Shown here piece by piece: positions 46,554 through 55,862 of a DNA stretch of 64,000 bases. The DNA is taken from NCBI RefSeq assembly GCF_000973105.1, contig NC_015844.1, forward strand, positions 2,972,501-3,036,500, given 5' to 3'. Numbering within the stretch: the stretch's first letter is position 1; each line of letters begins with the position of its first letter. The stretch comes from Zobellia galactanivorans (GTDB taxonomy: Bacteria > Bacteroidota > Bacteroidia > Flavobacteriales > Flavobacteriaceae). The notes under the pieces were generated by a model that had not been told where the DNA came from, made no database searches, and was given only the letters and a program-made list of their open reading frames with translations. The translations under genes were made by a program, and so were the position numbers.

Positions 46554-49073
46554 CTAAAATCGGAGCCTAAAACTGGCGTTGGGGGTCAGACCTAGGGAAA
46601 CGTTGTCTACTTTTTCAATTTCATCGGTTTCGTTGAGGCGATAGTAGGTATTCAATATATTGTTCCGGCCCGTAAAATTCAAAACCGAAATTCCTGCTGA
46701 AGCCTTTAGCTTTCTGCCTATGTCAAAGTCATAGATGGCCGAGGCATCGGCGCGTAGGTATTCGGGTAAGCGACTGCCGTTCGGTTCTTGGTAGTTGATG
46801 CGGTTTGGAAAAAAGGAGGTGTTCAAGGGCTCCTCTATATTGGGTTCGGTGTAGGGTTTGCCCGTACGGTAATTTAAGCCTAGACCCAGTTTAAAATTGT
46901 TGATATTATAGGTGCCCGCAAAGGTGGCGGTATGTCTAATGTCTAGGTTGTTCGGGAAATCGGGGGGCAGAACTTCCGAAAAGTGGTAGTTGTTCAAATT
47001 GTAGGTGTAGCTGGCCCATATACTGTAATCGTCCGTTTTTCTATTGATCAAGAACTCAAGGCCTTTAACGTTGTACTTTCCCGTTTCACCATTGAATTGG
47101 TTCTGGTTCTGAAATCCTTGGGTCAATGTACTGATGCCGTTGACTTCCTTATAAAATGCTTCAAGGCCGATATATAGGGTTTTGTGGTCGTAGTTGATCC
47201 CTATAGAGCCCTGTTTACTTTTCGTAATCGGTAGTCTATCGTCGTCGGAAACGATCCAGCGCCGTTTTTCTATTCCGAGAAAATTTTGTTCTAGGTCGAT
47301 GATCTGATTGACGGCCTGGCTTTTAAATTCGCCCAACAGCTGTAGCTTCCACCTGTTGGTAAAGGCGTAGTTCATGCTCAATCGGGGCTCAAGAAGATAT
47401 TTGGTGAACGATTTCGGATTGTCCAAATAATTCAGGCGCATACCCGCACGGCCGTAGAGTCTGTTATCGGTTGAAGTGTAGGTCAATTCGGAAAACAGCA
47501 CATGGCTTTTAACGATGTCACGCTGATTGCTGGTATAGGGAGGTTGAGTGACCGCCGTCTTGTTCGAGATAGAGGTTTCAATAAATTGATAGCCGTTCAG
47601 CCAATCTAAATTTTCGAAAAGGCTGTAATTCGTGTTCAGTTTCAATGCGGTTTCCTGTACTTCGTTGTTCTGGAAAAGAACTTGCTCCGCATTGCCCGAT
47701 ATGTTCTGGGCCTCAAGTTTATAGCGTGTTTGGTAGGCGTTTAAAGAGGTGCTGAGCTTTTTGTTCCATTTGCTTTTTACAGAGGCCCCCAAAGATAGGT
47801 TCGTTTGGCTTAATGCACTTTGAATTTCATCGTTCGTGTCTATGTCCCTTTCCGAATAGTCCAAGAGATTGTTGATATTGATGAAGCTCAACCTTAGTTT
47901 GTGTTTATGGTTGATGTCGTAGAGTAGCTTTCCCGTAAAGTCATAGAAATAAAAATTACCGTCTCGGGAGACTTGGCTGTCTTCGAAGACACGGGTAAAG
48001 AACTTGTCGTAAGTAGGGGTGTCTAAAAAGTCGGTCAAGGATCTTCGCGCCGAAAACTGAACGGCCAATTTTTCGTTCAGGGGCAGGTGGGCGTATACAT
48101 CGCCGCCGATAAGGTTTAGGCCTGCACCGGCAAAATAGGTGTCGGCGATACTGTCTCTGGTCCGCATATCGATAATGCCGCTTACGCCATCACCATATTG
48201 ACTGCTGCTTCCGTTTTTAATCAGGGTGACCTTGTCGGTCAGGTAGGGGTTGAAAGCGGATATCAGCCCAAAAAAATGACCCGATTGGTACATCTTGATA
48301 CCATCCCATAAAATGAGGTTTTGGTCATTGCTGCCGCCGCGTACGTTGATATTCGATACGGTCTCGTCTATACTTTCGATACCGGGTAAGGCCTGAACGG
48401 TCTGAAGAACGTCGGGTTCTATCAGTCCGGGTAAAATGCCAAACTCCTTACTGTTCATTTGAACACTGCCATCGAGTTGTTTTATGAGTCCCTTGGTCAA
48501 AAATTCGTAGACGACCACTTCTTCGAGCTGTTGGTAATATTGGGCGAGCAACAGGGTCTTGCAAGGCTCTTTGGCCACCAGCTCATCGGCATTGACAAAA
48601 AGGGTCTTGTAGCCTAAATATTTAATTTGGAGTTTGGCATCGCGGGGGACCCCTTTAAATGAGAAATTTCCGTTTTCATCAATGACGCTACTAAAATCGG
48701 TACCCAGTACGGTTACCGTGGCCCCGATAAGGGTATTCATTTTAAAGTTGTCGTAAACCGTGCCGCAGATATCGATTGTTGTGCTTCGGGTGAGGGTGTA
48801 GTAGCGGTCGTTCAGTTTTTCGATCAAGACCTGGGTTTGCGATTCGATCAGCTGCAAGATGGTATTAAGTTCGGTGGCATCGGGGGCCTCGACAAGCACA
48901 TCGCGTATATCGTCATCGGCATAAGAGAATTTTATATCAAACTTATGCTCTACTTCCTGTAGATATGTGGTCAAGGGAATTTTAGCCCTGTTTTGGGCAT
49001 GAATGCCGTAGAAACAGAAAAAACTCATGAGGGCGATTAAAAAATGAAAGAGTTTACGAATTTTAATTGCCAT
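46554..49073 (-). CDS. TonB-dependent receptor with N-terminal signalling domain
   Basis: About 839 aa from MAIKIRKLFHF at 49073; the longer frame to 49097 lacks a clean signal peptide. Order: signal peptide (to about 27), STN-like secretin/signalling domain (about 28-100, TYLQEVEHKFDIKFSYADDD), carboxypeptidase-regulatory-like beta domain (about 103-190), plug (about 210-330, with NINVRGGSNDQNLILWDG) and 22-strand barrel ending RLRF. The STN domain and the adjacent sigma/FecR genes indicate surface signalling of the FecA type. Substrate unknown; no SusD partner is present. Confidence 0.92.
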   Translation of the reverse strand: MAIKIRKLFHFLIALMSFFCFYGIHAQNRAKIPLTTYLQEVEHKFDIKFSYADDDIRDVLVEAPDATELNTILQLIESQTQVLIEKLNDRYYTLTRSTTIDICGTVYDNFKMNTLIGATVTVLGTDFSSVIDENGNFSFKGVPRDAKLQIKYLGYKTLFVNADELVAKEPCKTLLLAQYYQQLEEVVVYEFLTKGLIKQLDGSVQMNSKEFGILPGLIEPDVLQTVQALPGIESIDETVSNINVRGGSNDQNLILWDGIKMYQSGHFFGLISAFNPYLTDKVTLIKNGSSSQYGDGVSGIIDMRTRDSIADTYFAGAGLNLIGGDVYAHLPLNEKLAVQFSARRSLTDFLDTPTYDKFFTRVFEDSQVSRDGNFYFYDFTGKLLYDINHKHKLRLSFININNLLDYSERDIDTNDEIQSALSQTNLSLGASVKSKWNKKLSTSLNAYQTRYKLEAQNISGNAEQVLFQNNEVQETALKLNTNYSLFENLDWLNGYQFIETSISNKTAVTQPPYTSNQRDIVKSHVLFSELTYTSTDNRLYGRAGMRLNYLDNPKSFTKYLLEPRLSMNYAFTNRWKLQLLGEFKSQAVNQIIDLEQNFLGIEKRRWIVSDDDRLPITKSKQGSIGINYDHKTLYIGLEAFYKEVNGISTLTQGFQNQNQFNGETGKYNVKGLEFLINRKTDDYSIWASYTYNLNNYHFSEVLPPDFPNNLDIRHTATFAGTYNINNFKLGLGLNYRTGKPYTEPNIEEPLNTSFFPNRINYQEPNGSRLPEYLRADASAIYDFDIGRKLKASAGISVLNFTGRNNILNTYYRLNETDEIEKVDNVSLGLTPNASFRLRF

Positions 49074-49965
49074 AGAAGAGCACTTTGCTGCCCTCAAATT
49101 TAAACTTTATTTGTGAAGGCGCACTTATGCTTTTTAAGGCAAGCTTAGTATCGGTATTACTGAAAGTGCCTGTAAATAATTGGTCGGTATCAATATTTTC
49201 GATTTCTACCTTAATGTTGTGCTGTCGCGCAAACTCGTTCAAAACGTATTTGAGCGGTACGCTCTTGAAAGAGCTTTCATGGTTCAGCCAAGAAGGTTGC
49301 TCGTCTTTTGGTGCCGTCGTTTCTATAATCTTGCCGTCTATTACCATAAACGAACTGCCGGCAGGTAGTTTGCTTTCCTTGCCTTTAAAGGTGACGCTTA
49401 CCAATCCTTCGTAGCAGGTGACCTCAAAAAAACCATCCCTATTCTCTACATTGAACTGCGTGCCCAATACGGCAACGGTTCCGGCATCGGTGGCAACGGT
49501 AAAACGTTTGCCTTTGGCGACTTTAAAGAAGGCTTCACCTTTAAGGGAAACGTTGCGTTCTTTCTTCCATTTCCGTTCACTGAACGAAAGTTCGGAATCG
49601 GCATTTAATAACACTTCGGAATTGTCGGGGAGTAGAATTTCTTTGTTTTCGGCATATTGGGTCACTATATTTTTATCTAAAGTGTTGAGGTAAAAATAAG
49701 AGCCGAACATAATTATGGCCGCCGCGGCCGCAACGCGTAAAAACTTTTTAAACGGATGTAGCTGTACTACCTTGCTGTCTTTTAAGGTGCGTTGGTTCTT
49801 TAGGGCCATAAGGGCTTCGTCTGCGTTGAAATCAGGACTTCTCAGCTGATTGGAAGCAGCAACGATTCGTTCATACGAAGCGTACTCGGCAGATTTTTTA
49901 AATGCTGCGAGCTCGGCCTCGGTGAGGTCGTTGTTCAACCATTTTGCTAAGTGATTTTCTTGCAT
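49063..49965 (-). CDS. FecR-family anti-sigma factor
   Basis: 300 aa. The cytosolic N-terminal part (about 1-75) would bind the sigma factor; one membrane segment follows (about 76-92, FLRVAAAAAIIMFGSYFYL), then a periplasmic FecR domain (EILLPDNSEVLLNADSELSF, VLGTQFNV) and a C-terminal domain (DUF4974-like) ending in KVLFYGN. Its stop overlaps the receptor start by about 11 nt. Upstream, a heptamer repeat array separates it from the sigma gene. Confidence 0.93.
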   Translation of the reverse strand: MQENHLAKWLNNDLTEAELAAFKKSAEYASYERIVAASNQLRSPDFNADEALMALKNQRTLKDSKVVQLHPFKKFLRVAAAAAIIMFGSYFYLNTLDKNIVTQYAENKEILLPDNSEVLLNADSELSFSERKWKKERNVSLKGEAFFKVAKGKRFTVATDAGTVAVLGTQFNVENRDGFFEVTCYEGLVSVTFKGKESKLPAGSSFMVIDGKIIETTAPKDEQPSWLNHESSFKSVPLKYVLNEFARQHNIKVEIENIDTDQLFTGTFSNTDTKLALKSISAPSQIKFKFEGSKVLFYGN

Positions 49966-50060
49966 CGATTCTAGCTTTATGCCTTAATAACAACTCATTA
50001 CGTAAATACCCTACTTTTTATGGGTACTACTTGTTTGTTATGAGGAAAAAAATAACTTTC

Positions 50061-50157
50061 CTACTAACTACTAACTACTAACTACTAACTACTAACTACT
50101 AACTACTAACTACTAACTACTAACTACTAACTACTAACTACTAACTACTAACTACTA
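50061..50157. repeat. Heptanucleotide tandem repeat, about 13.9 copies
   Basis: A perfect 7-bp period (CTACTAA on +, TTAGTAG on -) runs unbroken over 97 bases from 50061 to 50157. It begins 3 nt beyond the sigma-factor stop codon and ends about 95 nt before the fecR start, entirely in the transcribed spacer. On the transcribed strand every reading frame meets TAG stops, so it is not coding. Copy number could change by slippage. Confidence 0.95.
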
Positions 50158-50160
50158 TAG

Positions 50161-50673
50161 CTATATTCCTTCAATTTCTTCCCTAAGGGCCTTAAGGGCC
50201 AAATGCATTCTTTTTTCAATGGCTTTTACGCTTACCCCTTCCATTTCGGCAATTTCCGCATATTTTTTTCCATCTATACGGTTCAATAGAAATGTAGAAC
50301 GTTGGTTTTCGGGCAAACGGTCGAGTGCACGCTGGAGTTTTTGTCTAAATTCTTCCTCCTCCATTAAAAATTCGGGCGACTCGTTTGTGCTCTTTAAGGT
50401 CTTGTCGGCATATTTTAAACGGACCTTTTCGGCTTTTATCACGTTAAGGTATATGTTGTTCGCTACTGTGTATACATAAGATTTAGCTTTGTCAGGAGCT
50501 ACCTTACCGCAGTTTTCCCAAAGTTTCAAAAATGCTTCCTGAACGGCGTCGTAGGCTTTCTCCTCATTGCCGAACTTATAATATATATAGTTGAAAACCG
50601 TTTTAGAATTAGCTTTGAAAATTGCATCAAAGACTTGTTCTTCGCAAACATTGCCTGTATTTTTGGTTTCCAA
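50161..50673 (-). CDS. ECF sigma-70 family factor
   Basis: 170 aa. Region 2 (about 14-80, FNYIYYKFGNEEKAYDAVQEAFLKLWEN) and region 4 (about 115-165, LDRLPENQRSTFLLNRIDGKKYAEIAEMEGVSVKAIEKRM) are both complete; there is no region 1 or 3. Typical FecI-like factor that would direct transcription of the receptor operon. First gene of sigma-(repeat)-fecR-receptor; divergent from the 457-aa lipoprotein. Confidence 0.93.
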   Translation of the reverse strand: METKNTGNVCEEQVFDAIFKANSKTVFNYIYYKFGNEEKAYDAVQEAFLKLWENCGKVAPDKAKSYVYTVANNIYLNVIKAEKVRLKYADKTLKSTNESPEFLMEEEEFRQKLQRALDRLPENQRSTFLLNRIDGKKYAEIAEMEGVSVKAIEKRMHLALKALREEIEGI

Positions 50674-50689
50674 GTAAGTTGATTTTTTT

Positions 50690-50697
50690 CAAAGGTA
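50690..50697 (-). promoter_or_regulatory. -7 element of the ECF sigma gene promoter
   Basis: TACCTTTG on the minus strand (50697-50690) matches TAnnTTTG exactly and lies 17 nt before the start codon. The -33 region is poorly matched, which would leave room for autoregulation by the ECF factor. Confidence 0.5.
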
Positions 50698-50782
50698 TTT
50701 GAAAAAATCGAAATTGAACAGGTAGGGTATTTTAAATTTTGGTTGTTTCAAACTTGAAGTGCCGATAAATTCCAAATCGAAT

Positions 50783-52156
50783 ATGAGAAAGTGTTTTAAA
50801 TTTTGCTTAGTGGCTTTCCTACTGGCCACGTTTGTGGCTTTGACCTCTTGTCAGGAAGAAGAGCCCTTTGAAGAGCATATAGACACGGAGTTGACCTTAA
50901 CTTCAGGGTCGGAGGTATTGGATCTTTTGAAACGCACGGTGTCGAACGATGGTTCTTATGATAATATTATTGATCAGGCCAGTTGTTTGGAAGTCCAATT
51001 TCCCTACACGATCGTTGTCAATCAAGAGGAAATAGAGGTTGAATCGGCCAAGGTCTTTCAGCTTATAGAAGATATTTTAGATGTAGCCGATGACGATGTA
51101 GACGAACTGAAGATTATTTTTCCCATTACGGTAGTAACGGCCGATTATTTGGAAGTTGAGGTAAATTCGGCCGAGGAACTTGAAAATTTGGCGGAACAAT
51201 GTGTCGAGGGCGGCGACGATGCCGATATTGAATGTTTGGATGTATCGTATCCGGTAACGGTGTTTACGTACAATCGTGATTTTCAGCAAACCGGCACCCT
51301 CGCCTTAGAGAATGATGCCGAGGTAAGGCGATTTTTAGCAGGTCTTTCCGATTCCGATTTGATCAGCATCGATTTTCCCGTTAGCCTGACAGTACTCGAT
51401 GGCAGTAGTCTTGTAGTAAGTTCAAATAGTGAGTTGGCCACTGCCCTTAAGGAAGGGGTCAAGGCTTGCAATGAAGATGATAACAACGATCATAACGATG
51501 ACGATTTTACCGAGACCGACCTTGGGGCGGAGCTGATAAAGTGCCCATGGCAAATTGTACGTATGGATCGGAAGGCTTTCGATAATACCGCACAATACGT
51601 TAAATATGCCCTTATTTTTTCGGAAGAAGGAAAAGTAATCGCTTATGACGATTACGGGTATAGTGTAGAAGGGGTGTGGAGTACTTCCGTAGTTGGGTAC
51701 CGTGTGGTGGTAGAACTCGAGTTTAAGGAAGCTGCTGAATTTAATGATAGTTGGTATGTGTATGAAATGGTCGAAGGCAAGATCAAGATGTTCATAGAAG
51801 ATGATGCCATTATTTTAGAGCGTTATTGCGGGTATGTGCCGGCAGAACCCTGTACGGATCAATTGGTCAGCGAAAAATTAATGACGTGCCAGTGGACCAT
51901 TGCCGACGAAAAAGGCGAATCGACCACAGAGCTTTCCATGGGTTTTGGTCAAACCGATATGACGGTTTACGATGCCAAAGGGCAAATTGTCGACAAGGGA
52001 ACTTGGAGGTTGTCAGAAAACCAATTGACCCTTACGGTCCTACAAAGTGATTTGGAAAGATATACCGGAGAGTGGCAGTTATATCAGTGCTACGAAGACC
52101 GTATAAAAATAAAGAGAAAAGAAGAAATTGCAGTCTTGACAAAGGTTTGTCAATAA
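50783..52156 (+). CDS. Multi-repeat surface lipoprotein next to an ECF/TonB system
   Basis: 457 aa from MRKCFKFCLVAFLLATFVALTSC. The lipobox cysteine (C23) is followed by QEEEPFEE, an acidic signal for surface export. About 60-230: four related segments, each with a beta strand of the form FP-[YIV]-[TS]-[IVL]-V followed by an acidic helix (CLEVQFPYTIVVN, ELKIIFPITVVTA, CLDVSYPVTVFTY, LISIDFPVSLTVL). After an Asp/Asn linker come two similar beta-barrel-like modules, each starting C-x-W and ending in a cysteine (CPWQIVRMD ... and CQWTIADEK ...). I do not recognise a named family; it is divergent from the sigma gene. Confidence 0.75.
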   Translation: MRKCFKFCLVAFLLATFVALTSCQEEEPFEEHIDTELTLTSGSEVLDLLKRTVSNDGSYDNIIDQASCLEVQFPYTIVVNQEEIEVESAKVFQLIEDILDVADDDVDELKIIFPITVVTADYLEVEVNSAEELENLAEQCVEGGDDADIECLDVSYPVTVFTYNRDFQQTGTLALENDAEVRRFLAGLSDSDLISIDFPVSLTVLDGSSLVVSSNSELATALKEGVKACNEDDNNDHNDDDFTETDLGAELIKCPWQIVRMDRKAFDNTAQYVKYALIFSEEGKVIAYDDYGYSVEGVWSTSVVGYRVVVELEFKEAAEFNDSWYVYEMVEGKIKMFIEDDAIILERYCGYVPAEPCTDQLVSEKLMTCQWTIADEKGESTTELSMGFGQTDMTVYDAKGQIVDKGTWRLSENQLTLTVLQSDLERYTGEWQLYQCYEDRIKIKRKEEIAVLTKVCQ

Positions 52157-52215
52157 AGATTTTTGTTTTAGATTGAATAACCCGACACCTATTTTTGCCC
52201 CACAGAGTTTTGAAG

Positions 52216-52246
52216 AGCATCCATCGAAAGATGGATGCTTTTTTTT
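52216..52246 (+). terminator. Terminator after the surface lipoprotein gene
   Basis: AGCATCCATC (52216-52225), tetraloop GAAA, GATGGATGCT (52230-52239), then seven T: a perfect ten-pair hairpin with a GNRA loop. Confidence 0.9.
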
Positions 52247-52296
52247 GTGATTTCATATTTTTTTCTTTACGCCCCGTTCTTTCCCCCAGTTATTAT

Positions 52297-52304
52297 TAAA
52301 TTTG
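52297..52304 (+). promoter_or_regulatory. -7 element of the ffh promoter
   Basis: TAAATTTG, an exact TAnnTTTG match, lies 25 nt before the ffh start; no good -33 match is seen. Confidence 0.5.
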
Positions 52305-52329
52305 CCTTTCTTCAAAAGCAAGTAAGACG

Positions 52330-53667
52330 ATGTTCGACAATTTAAGTGAAAAGTTAGATAAGGCGCTCCACACCCTACGGGGACATGGGCAGATTACGGA
52401 AATTAACGTTGCCGAGACTACTAAAGAGGTCCGACGGGCTTTGCTAGATGCCGATGTCAACTTTAGAATAGCCAAGGAGTTTACCAATAAGGTCAAGGAA
52501 AAAGCCCTAGGGCAAGATGTTTTGACGACCCTTCAACCAGGGCAGTTAATGGTAAAGATCGTTAAAGACGAGCTTACCGAGCTCATGGGAGGCGAGACCG
52601 AGGGCATCAACCTTTCCGGTACCCCTTCCGTTATTTTAATGTCCGGGCTTCAAGGTTCGGGTAAAACGACCTTTTCGGGTAAGTTGGCGAACTTCCTTAA
52701 GAACAAGAAAACAAAGAAACCTCTTTTGGTAGCTTGTGATGTATACCGTCCTGCGGCTATCGATCAGTTGCACGTAGTAGGAGAGCAGATAGGGGTAGAG
52801 GTATATTCCGACCGCGGGAATACCGATCCCGTAGCTATCGCACAGGCCGGTATAGCCAAGGCCAAGTCCGAAGGTTATAATGTGGTCATTATAGATACGG
52901 CCGGTCGTTTGGCGGTAGATGAAGAGATGATGAACGAAATCTCTGAAATCCATAAGGCCATTCAGCCCCAAGAAACACTTTTTGTAGTGGATTCGATGAC
53001 GGGTCAAGATGCGGTCAATACGGCCAAGGCTTTTAACGATATCCTGAATTTTGACGGGGTAGTACTGACCAAGTTGGACGGTGATACGCGTGGTGGGGCG
53101 GCAATTTCGATTAAATCGGTTGTTGATAAGCCGATAAAGTTTATCGGTACCGGCGAGAAGATGGAAGCTATAGATGTCTTTCACCCTTCACGTATGGCCG
53201 AGCGAATTTTGGGAATGGGCGATGTGGTTTCCTTGGTGGAACGGGCCCAAGAACAGTTCGATGAAGAAGAAGCCCGTAAGATCCAAAAGAAAATTGCCAA
53301 GAATAAATTCGGTTTCGATGATTTCCTTTCCCAGATACAACAAATCAAAAAGATGGGAAACATCAAAGATTTGATGGGGATGATACCGGGAGCCGGAAAG
53401 GCTTTGAAAGGACTGGATATCGATGATGATGCCTTTAAGCATATCGAGGCCATAATTCACAGTATGACGCCTGATGAGCGCGCTAACCCTTCTAAACTGA
53501 ACGTAAGCCGTAAAAAGCGAATCGCCAAGGGAAGTGGTAGGGATATGCAGGAAGTGAACCAACTGTTGAAGCAGTTTGACCAGATGAGCAAAATGATGAA
53601 GATGATGCAAGGTGGCGGTGGCAAAAAGATGATGCAGATGATGGGCAATATGAAAGGTATGAAATAA
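52330..53667 (+). CDS. ffh: Signal recognition particle protein Ffh
   Basis: GTPase that, with 4.5S RNA, brings nascent membrane proteins to FtsY and SecYEG; 445 aa. The N domain (1-90) is followed by the G domain with GLQGSGKTTFSGKLA (about 104-118), DTAGRL and TKLDGDTRGGAA. The M domain (about 300-445) ends in a methionine-rich tail (MSKMMKMMQGGGGKKMMQMM). Followed by folD at 67 nt. Confidence 0.97.
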   Translation: MFDNLSEKLDKALHTLRGHGQITEINVAETTKEVRRALLDADVNFRIAKEFTNKVKEKALGQDVLTTLQPGQLMVKIVKDELTELMGGETEGINLSGTPSVILMSGLQGSGKTTFSGKLANFLKNKKTKKPLLVACDVYRPAAIDQLHVVGEQIGVEVYSDRGNTDPVAIAQAGIAKAKSEGYNVVIIDTAGRLAVDEEMMNEISEIHKAIQPQETLFVVDSMTGQDAVNTAKAFNDILNFDGVVLTKLDGDTRGGAAISIKSVVDKPIKFIGTGEKMEAIDVFHPSRMAERILGMGDVVSLVERAQEQFDEEEARKIQKKIAKNKFGFDDFLSQIQQIKKMGNIKDLMGMIPGAGKALKGLDIDDDAFKHIEAIIHSMTPDERANPSKLNVSRKKRIAKGSGRDMQEVNQLLKQFDQMSKMMKMMQGGGGKKMMQMMGNMKGMK

Positions 53668-53734
53668 TACCCGAACGAATAAGGAAAATGGGGTTCGCCC
53701 CTTATGATAATAGCGTAGACCGTAACCGAACATT

Positions 53735-54619
53735 ATGAAATTACTAGACGGAAAAAAAGTATCGAACCAAATCAAGGATGAAATCGCCATAGAAGTGGCG
53801 GGAATGAAGGAAAGAGGCGAGAAGGTGCCGCATTTGGCGGCCGTTCTTGTTGGTAACGATGGGGCCAGTTTAACTTACGTGGGCAGTAAAGTGCGTTCGT
53901 GTAAAAAGATTGGCTTTGAATCTACTTTGATCCACTTACCGAGTGAAACTACAGAGGAAGAATTGCTGCAGCAGGTCCATCAGTTGAACACCGATCCCGA
54001 TATTGATGGGTATATCGTGCAACTTCCCTTGCCCAAACATATCGATGAGGAAAAAGTGTTGATGGCGGTAAACCCCGATAAAGACGTAGATGGTTTTCAT
54101 CCGACCAATTTTGGTAAAATGGCCTTGGATATGGAGACCTTTATTTCGGCCACCCCTTTCGGTATTATGGAACTTCTAAAGCGTTATGACGTAGATACCG
54201 AGGGCAAGCATGCCGTGGTAATCGGACGTAGCCATATCGTAGGGAGGCCAATAAGTATCTTAATGAGCCAAAAAGGAAAGGCGGCCAACTGCACCGTAAC
54301 CTTGGCGCATAGCCGAACAAAAAATATCAAGGAACTTACGCTTCAAGCCGATATCGTGGTGTCTGCATTGGGTGTTCCGCATTTTCTCAAGGCCGATATG
54401 GTCAAAGAAGGTGCCGTAATTATCGATGTGGGTATTACCAGGGTAGCCGATGAAACCAAGGAAAAAGGGTATTATATCACCGGAGATGTAGATTTTGAAA
54501 GTGTGGGTCCCAAAGCTTCTTTTATCACCCCGGTTCCTGGGGGCGTTGGTCCAATGACCATTGCCATGCTGTTAAAGAACACGCTTTTGGCCAGGGAGCG
54601 GCATAGAAATGCCAATTAG
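53735..54619 (+). CDS. folD: Bifunctional methylenetetrahydrofolate dehydrogenase/cyclohydrolase
   Basis: Interconverts methylene-, methenyl- and formyl-tetrahydrofolate; 294 aa. Motifs: [14 protein letters not shown] with the catalytic lysine, [18 protein letters not shown] and [14 protein letters not shown] in the NADP-binding domain, and [14 protein letters not shown] at the end. Probably transcribed with ffh. Confidence 0.97.
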   Translation: MKLLDGKKVSNQIKDEIAIEVAGMKERGEKVPHLAAVLVGNDGASLTYVGSKVRSCKKIGFESTLIHLPSETTEEELLQQVHQLNTDPDIDGYIVQLPLPKHIDEEKVLMAVNPDKDVDGFHPTNFGKMALDMETFISATPFGIMELLKRYDVDTEGKHAVVIGRSHIVGRPISILMSQKGKAANCTVTLAHSRTKNIKELTLQADIVVSALGVPHFLKADMVKEGAVIIDVGITRVADETKEKGYYITGDVDFESVGPKASFITPVPGGVGPMTIAMLLKNTLLARERHRNAN

Positions 54620-54757
54620 TTTTTTATTGCGTAGTGGGTCTTATTGGTAGGGTATTCTTACAAATTAGGCAAAGTTGTTGATTATTAGTCGTTAACTAAT
54701 GTTAATGTACAACAATTTGTTATAGTTTTACGTTCGCTCCTGATATACCTGCCCCAA

Positions 54758-55837
54758 ATGAACCCAGCATTAAAAGCTAAGCATATTCTACTAGACCCTT
54801 TTTTTGATCTGTCTATGGATTATCTCTGTGTTGCTGGTTTTGATGGGTACTTTCGAAGGGTCAATCCGGCCTTCGTGAGGCTTTTGGGCTATTCAGAGGC
54901 CGACCTGTATTCTAAGCCGATCGATAATTTTATTTACGAGGAAGACCGTAACCTGACGGCCTTGCAAAGAGAGGGGCTGATCAAGAATAGGCCTTTGGTG
55001 AATTTTGAAAATCGTTATGTCCGTAAATCGGGTGAATTGGTATGGCTCCATTGGACTTCCATACCTTTAAAAGACGAGCAATTGGTTTACGCAATCGCCA
55101 AAGATGTAACCCATAAAAAGAATATGGAATCGGAGCGGATCTCCCACGTGGCCCGCCTTTCGAAAATAAACCAACAGCTCAAGCAGTTAAATTACACTAC
55201 TTCACATGATTTAAGGTCGCCGGTAAACAACTTGCTGAGCCTTGTGGAGATGATAGATTGTAAGAGTGGTAAAGAAGAGGGGAATCTACAGATTATAGAC
55301 TATATTAAACAATCGGCCCTAGGCTTGAAAAATTCTCTGAACTCGTATGTTGACGCCCTGAAGGAAAATGAAGCGGAAACGGTTGGCTTGGGGAAAGTAG
55401 GCCTACGGGAAGTTTTTGAAAAGGTTCAGGGATCTATCAGTTCCTTGATCAATAATTCAAAGGCAAAATTCTGTGTCGATTTTTCCGGCATGGAGAGCGT
55501 ACACTTCAATACGGCCTATATGGAAAGTATTTTTCTGAACCTGATTACCAACTCCATCAAATATATGAGGCCCGATGTTTCCCCTGAAATAAAGATTATT
55601 TCGTTTCAAGAGCAGGGGGAAAGCATTTTGACTTTCTCCGATAACGGTCTCGGATTTGATATGGATAAAGTTGGGGGCTTGATCTTTAACTTAAACCAAA
55701 GGTTTCACGATACCAAAGATAGTAAGGGGGTAGGTCTGTTTTTAGTGCATAGCCATGTAACAAGTCTTGGGGGTACTATCGATGTTGCTAGTAAGGTAAA
55801 CCAAGGAACCACTTTTACTATCAAGTTTCAATCTTGA
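54758..55837 (+). CDS. PAS-domain sensor histidine kinase
   Basis: 359 aa, no transmembrane segment, so cytosolic. An N-terminal PAS domain (about 12-125; CVAGFDGYFRRVNPAFVRLLGYSEADL) is followed by a PAC-like region (VAKDVTHKKNMESE), a HisKA-like dimerisation domain with phosphoacceptor H150 (TTSHDLRSPVNNLL) and an ATPase domain with LNLITNSIKYM and SDNGLGFDMDKVG. No response regulator is adjacent, so its partner is an orphan elsewhere. Signal unknown. Confidence 0.9.
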   Translation: MNPALKAKHILLDPFFDLSMDYLCVAGFDGYFRRVNPAFVRLLGYSEADLYSKPIDNFIYEEDRNLTALQREGLIKNRPLVNFENRYVRKSGELVWLHWTSIPLKDEQLVYAIAKDVTHKKNMESERISHVARLSKINQQLKQLNYTTSHDLRSPVNNLLSLVEMIDCKSGKEEGNLQIIDYIKQSALGLKNSLNSYVDALKENEAETVGLGKVGLREVFEKVQGSISSLINNSKAKFCVDFSGMESVHFNTAYMESIFLNLITNSIKYMRPDVSPEIKIISFQEQGESILTFSDNGLGFDMDKVGGLIFNLNQRFHDTKDSKGVGLFLVHSHVTSLGGTIDVASKVNQGTTFTIKFQS

Positions 55838-55862
55838 TAGGGGTGCCTAGTGCCGAATAGGG

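Noticed and set aside
50061-50157. CRISPR array
   Set aside because: The 7-bp units are contiguous, without spacers; this is a simple tandem repeat.
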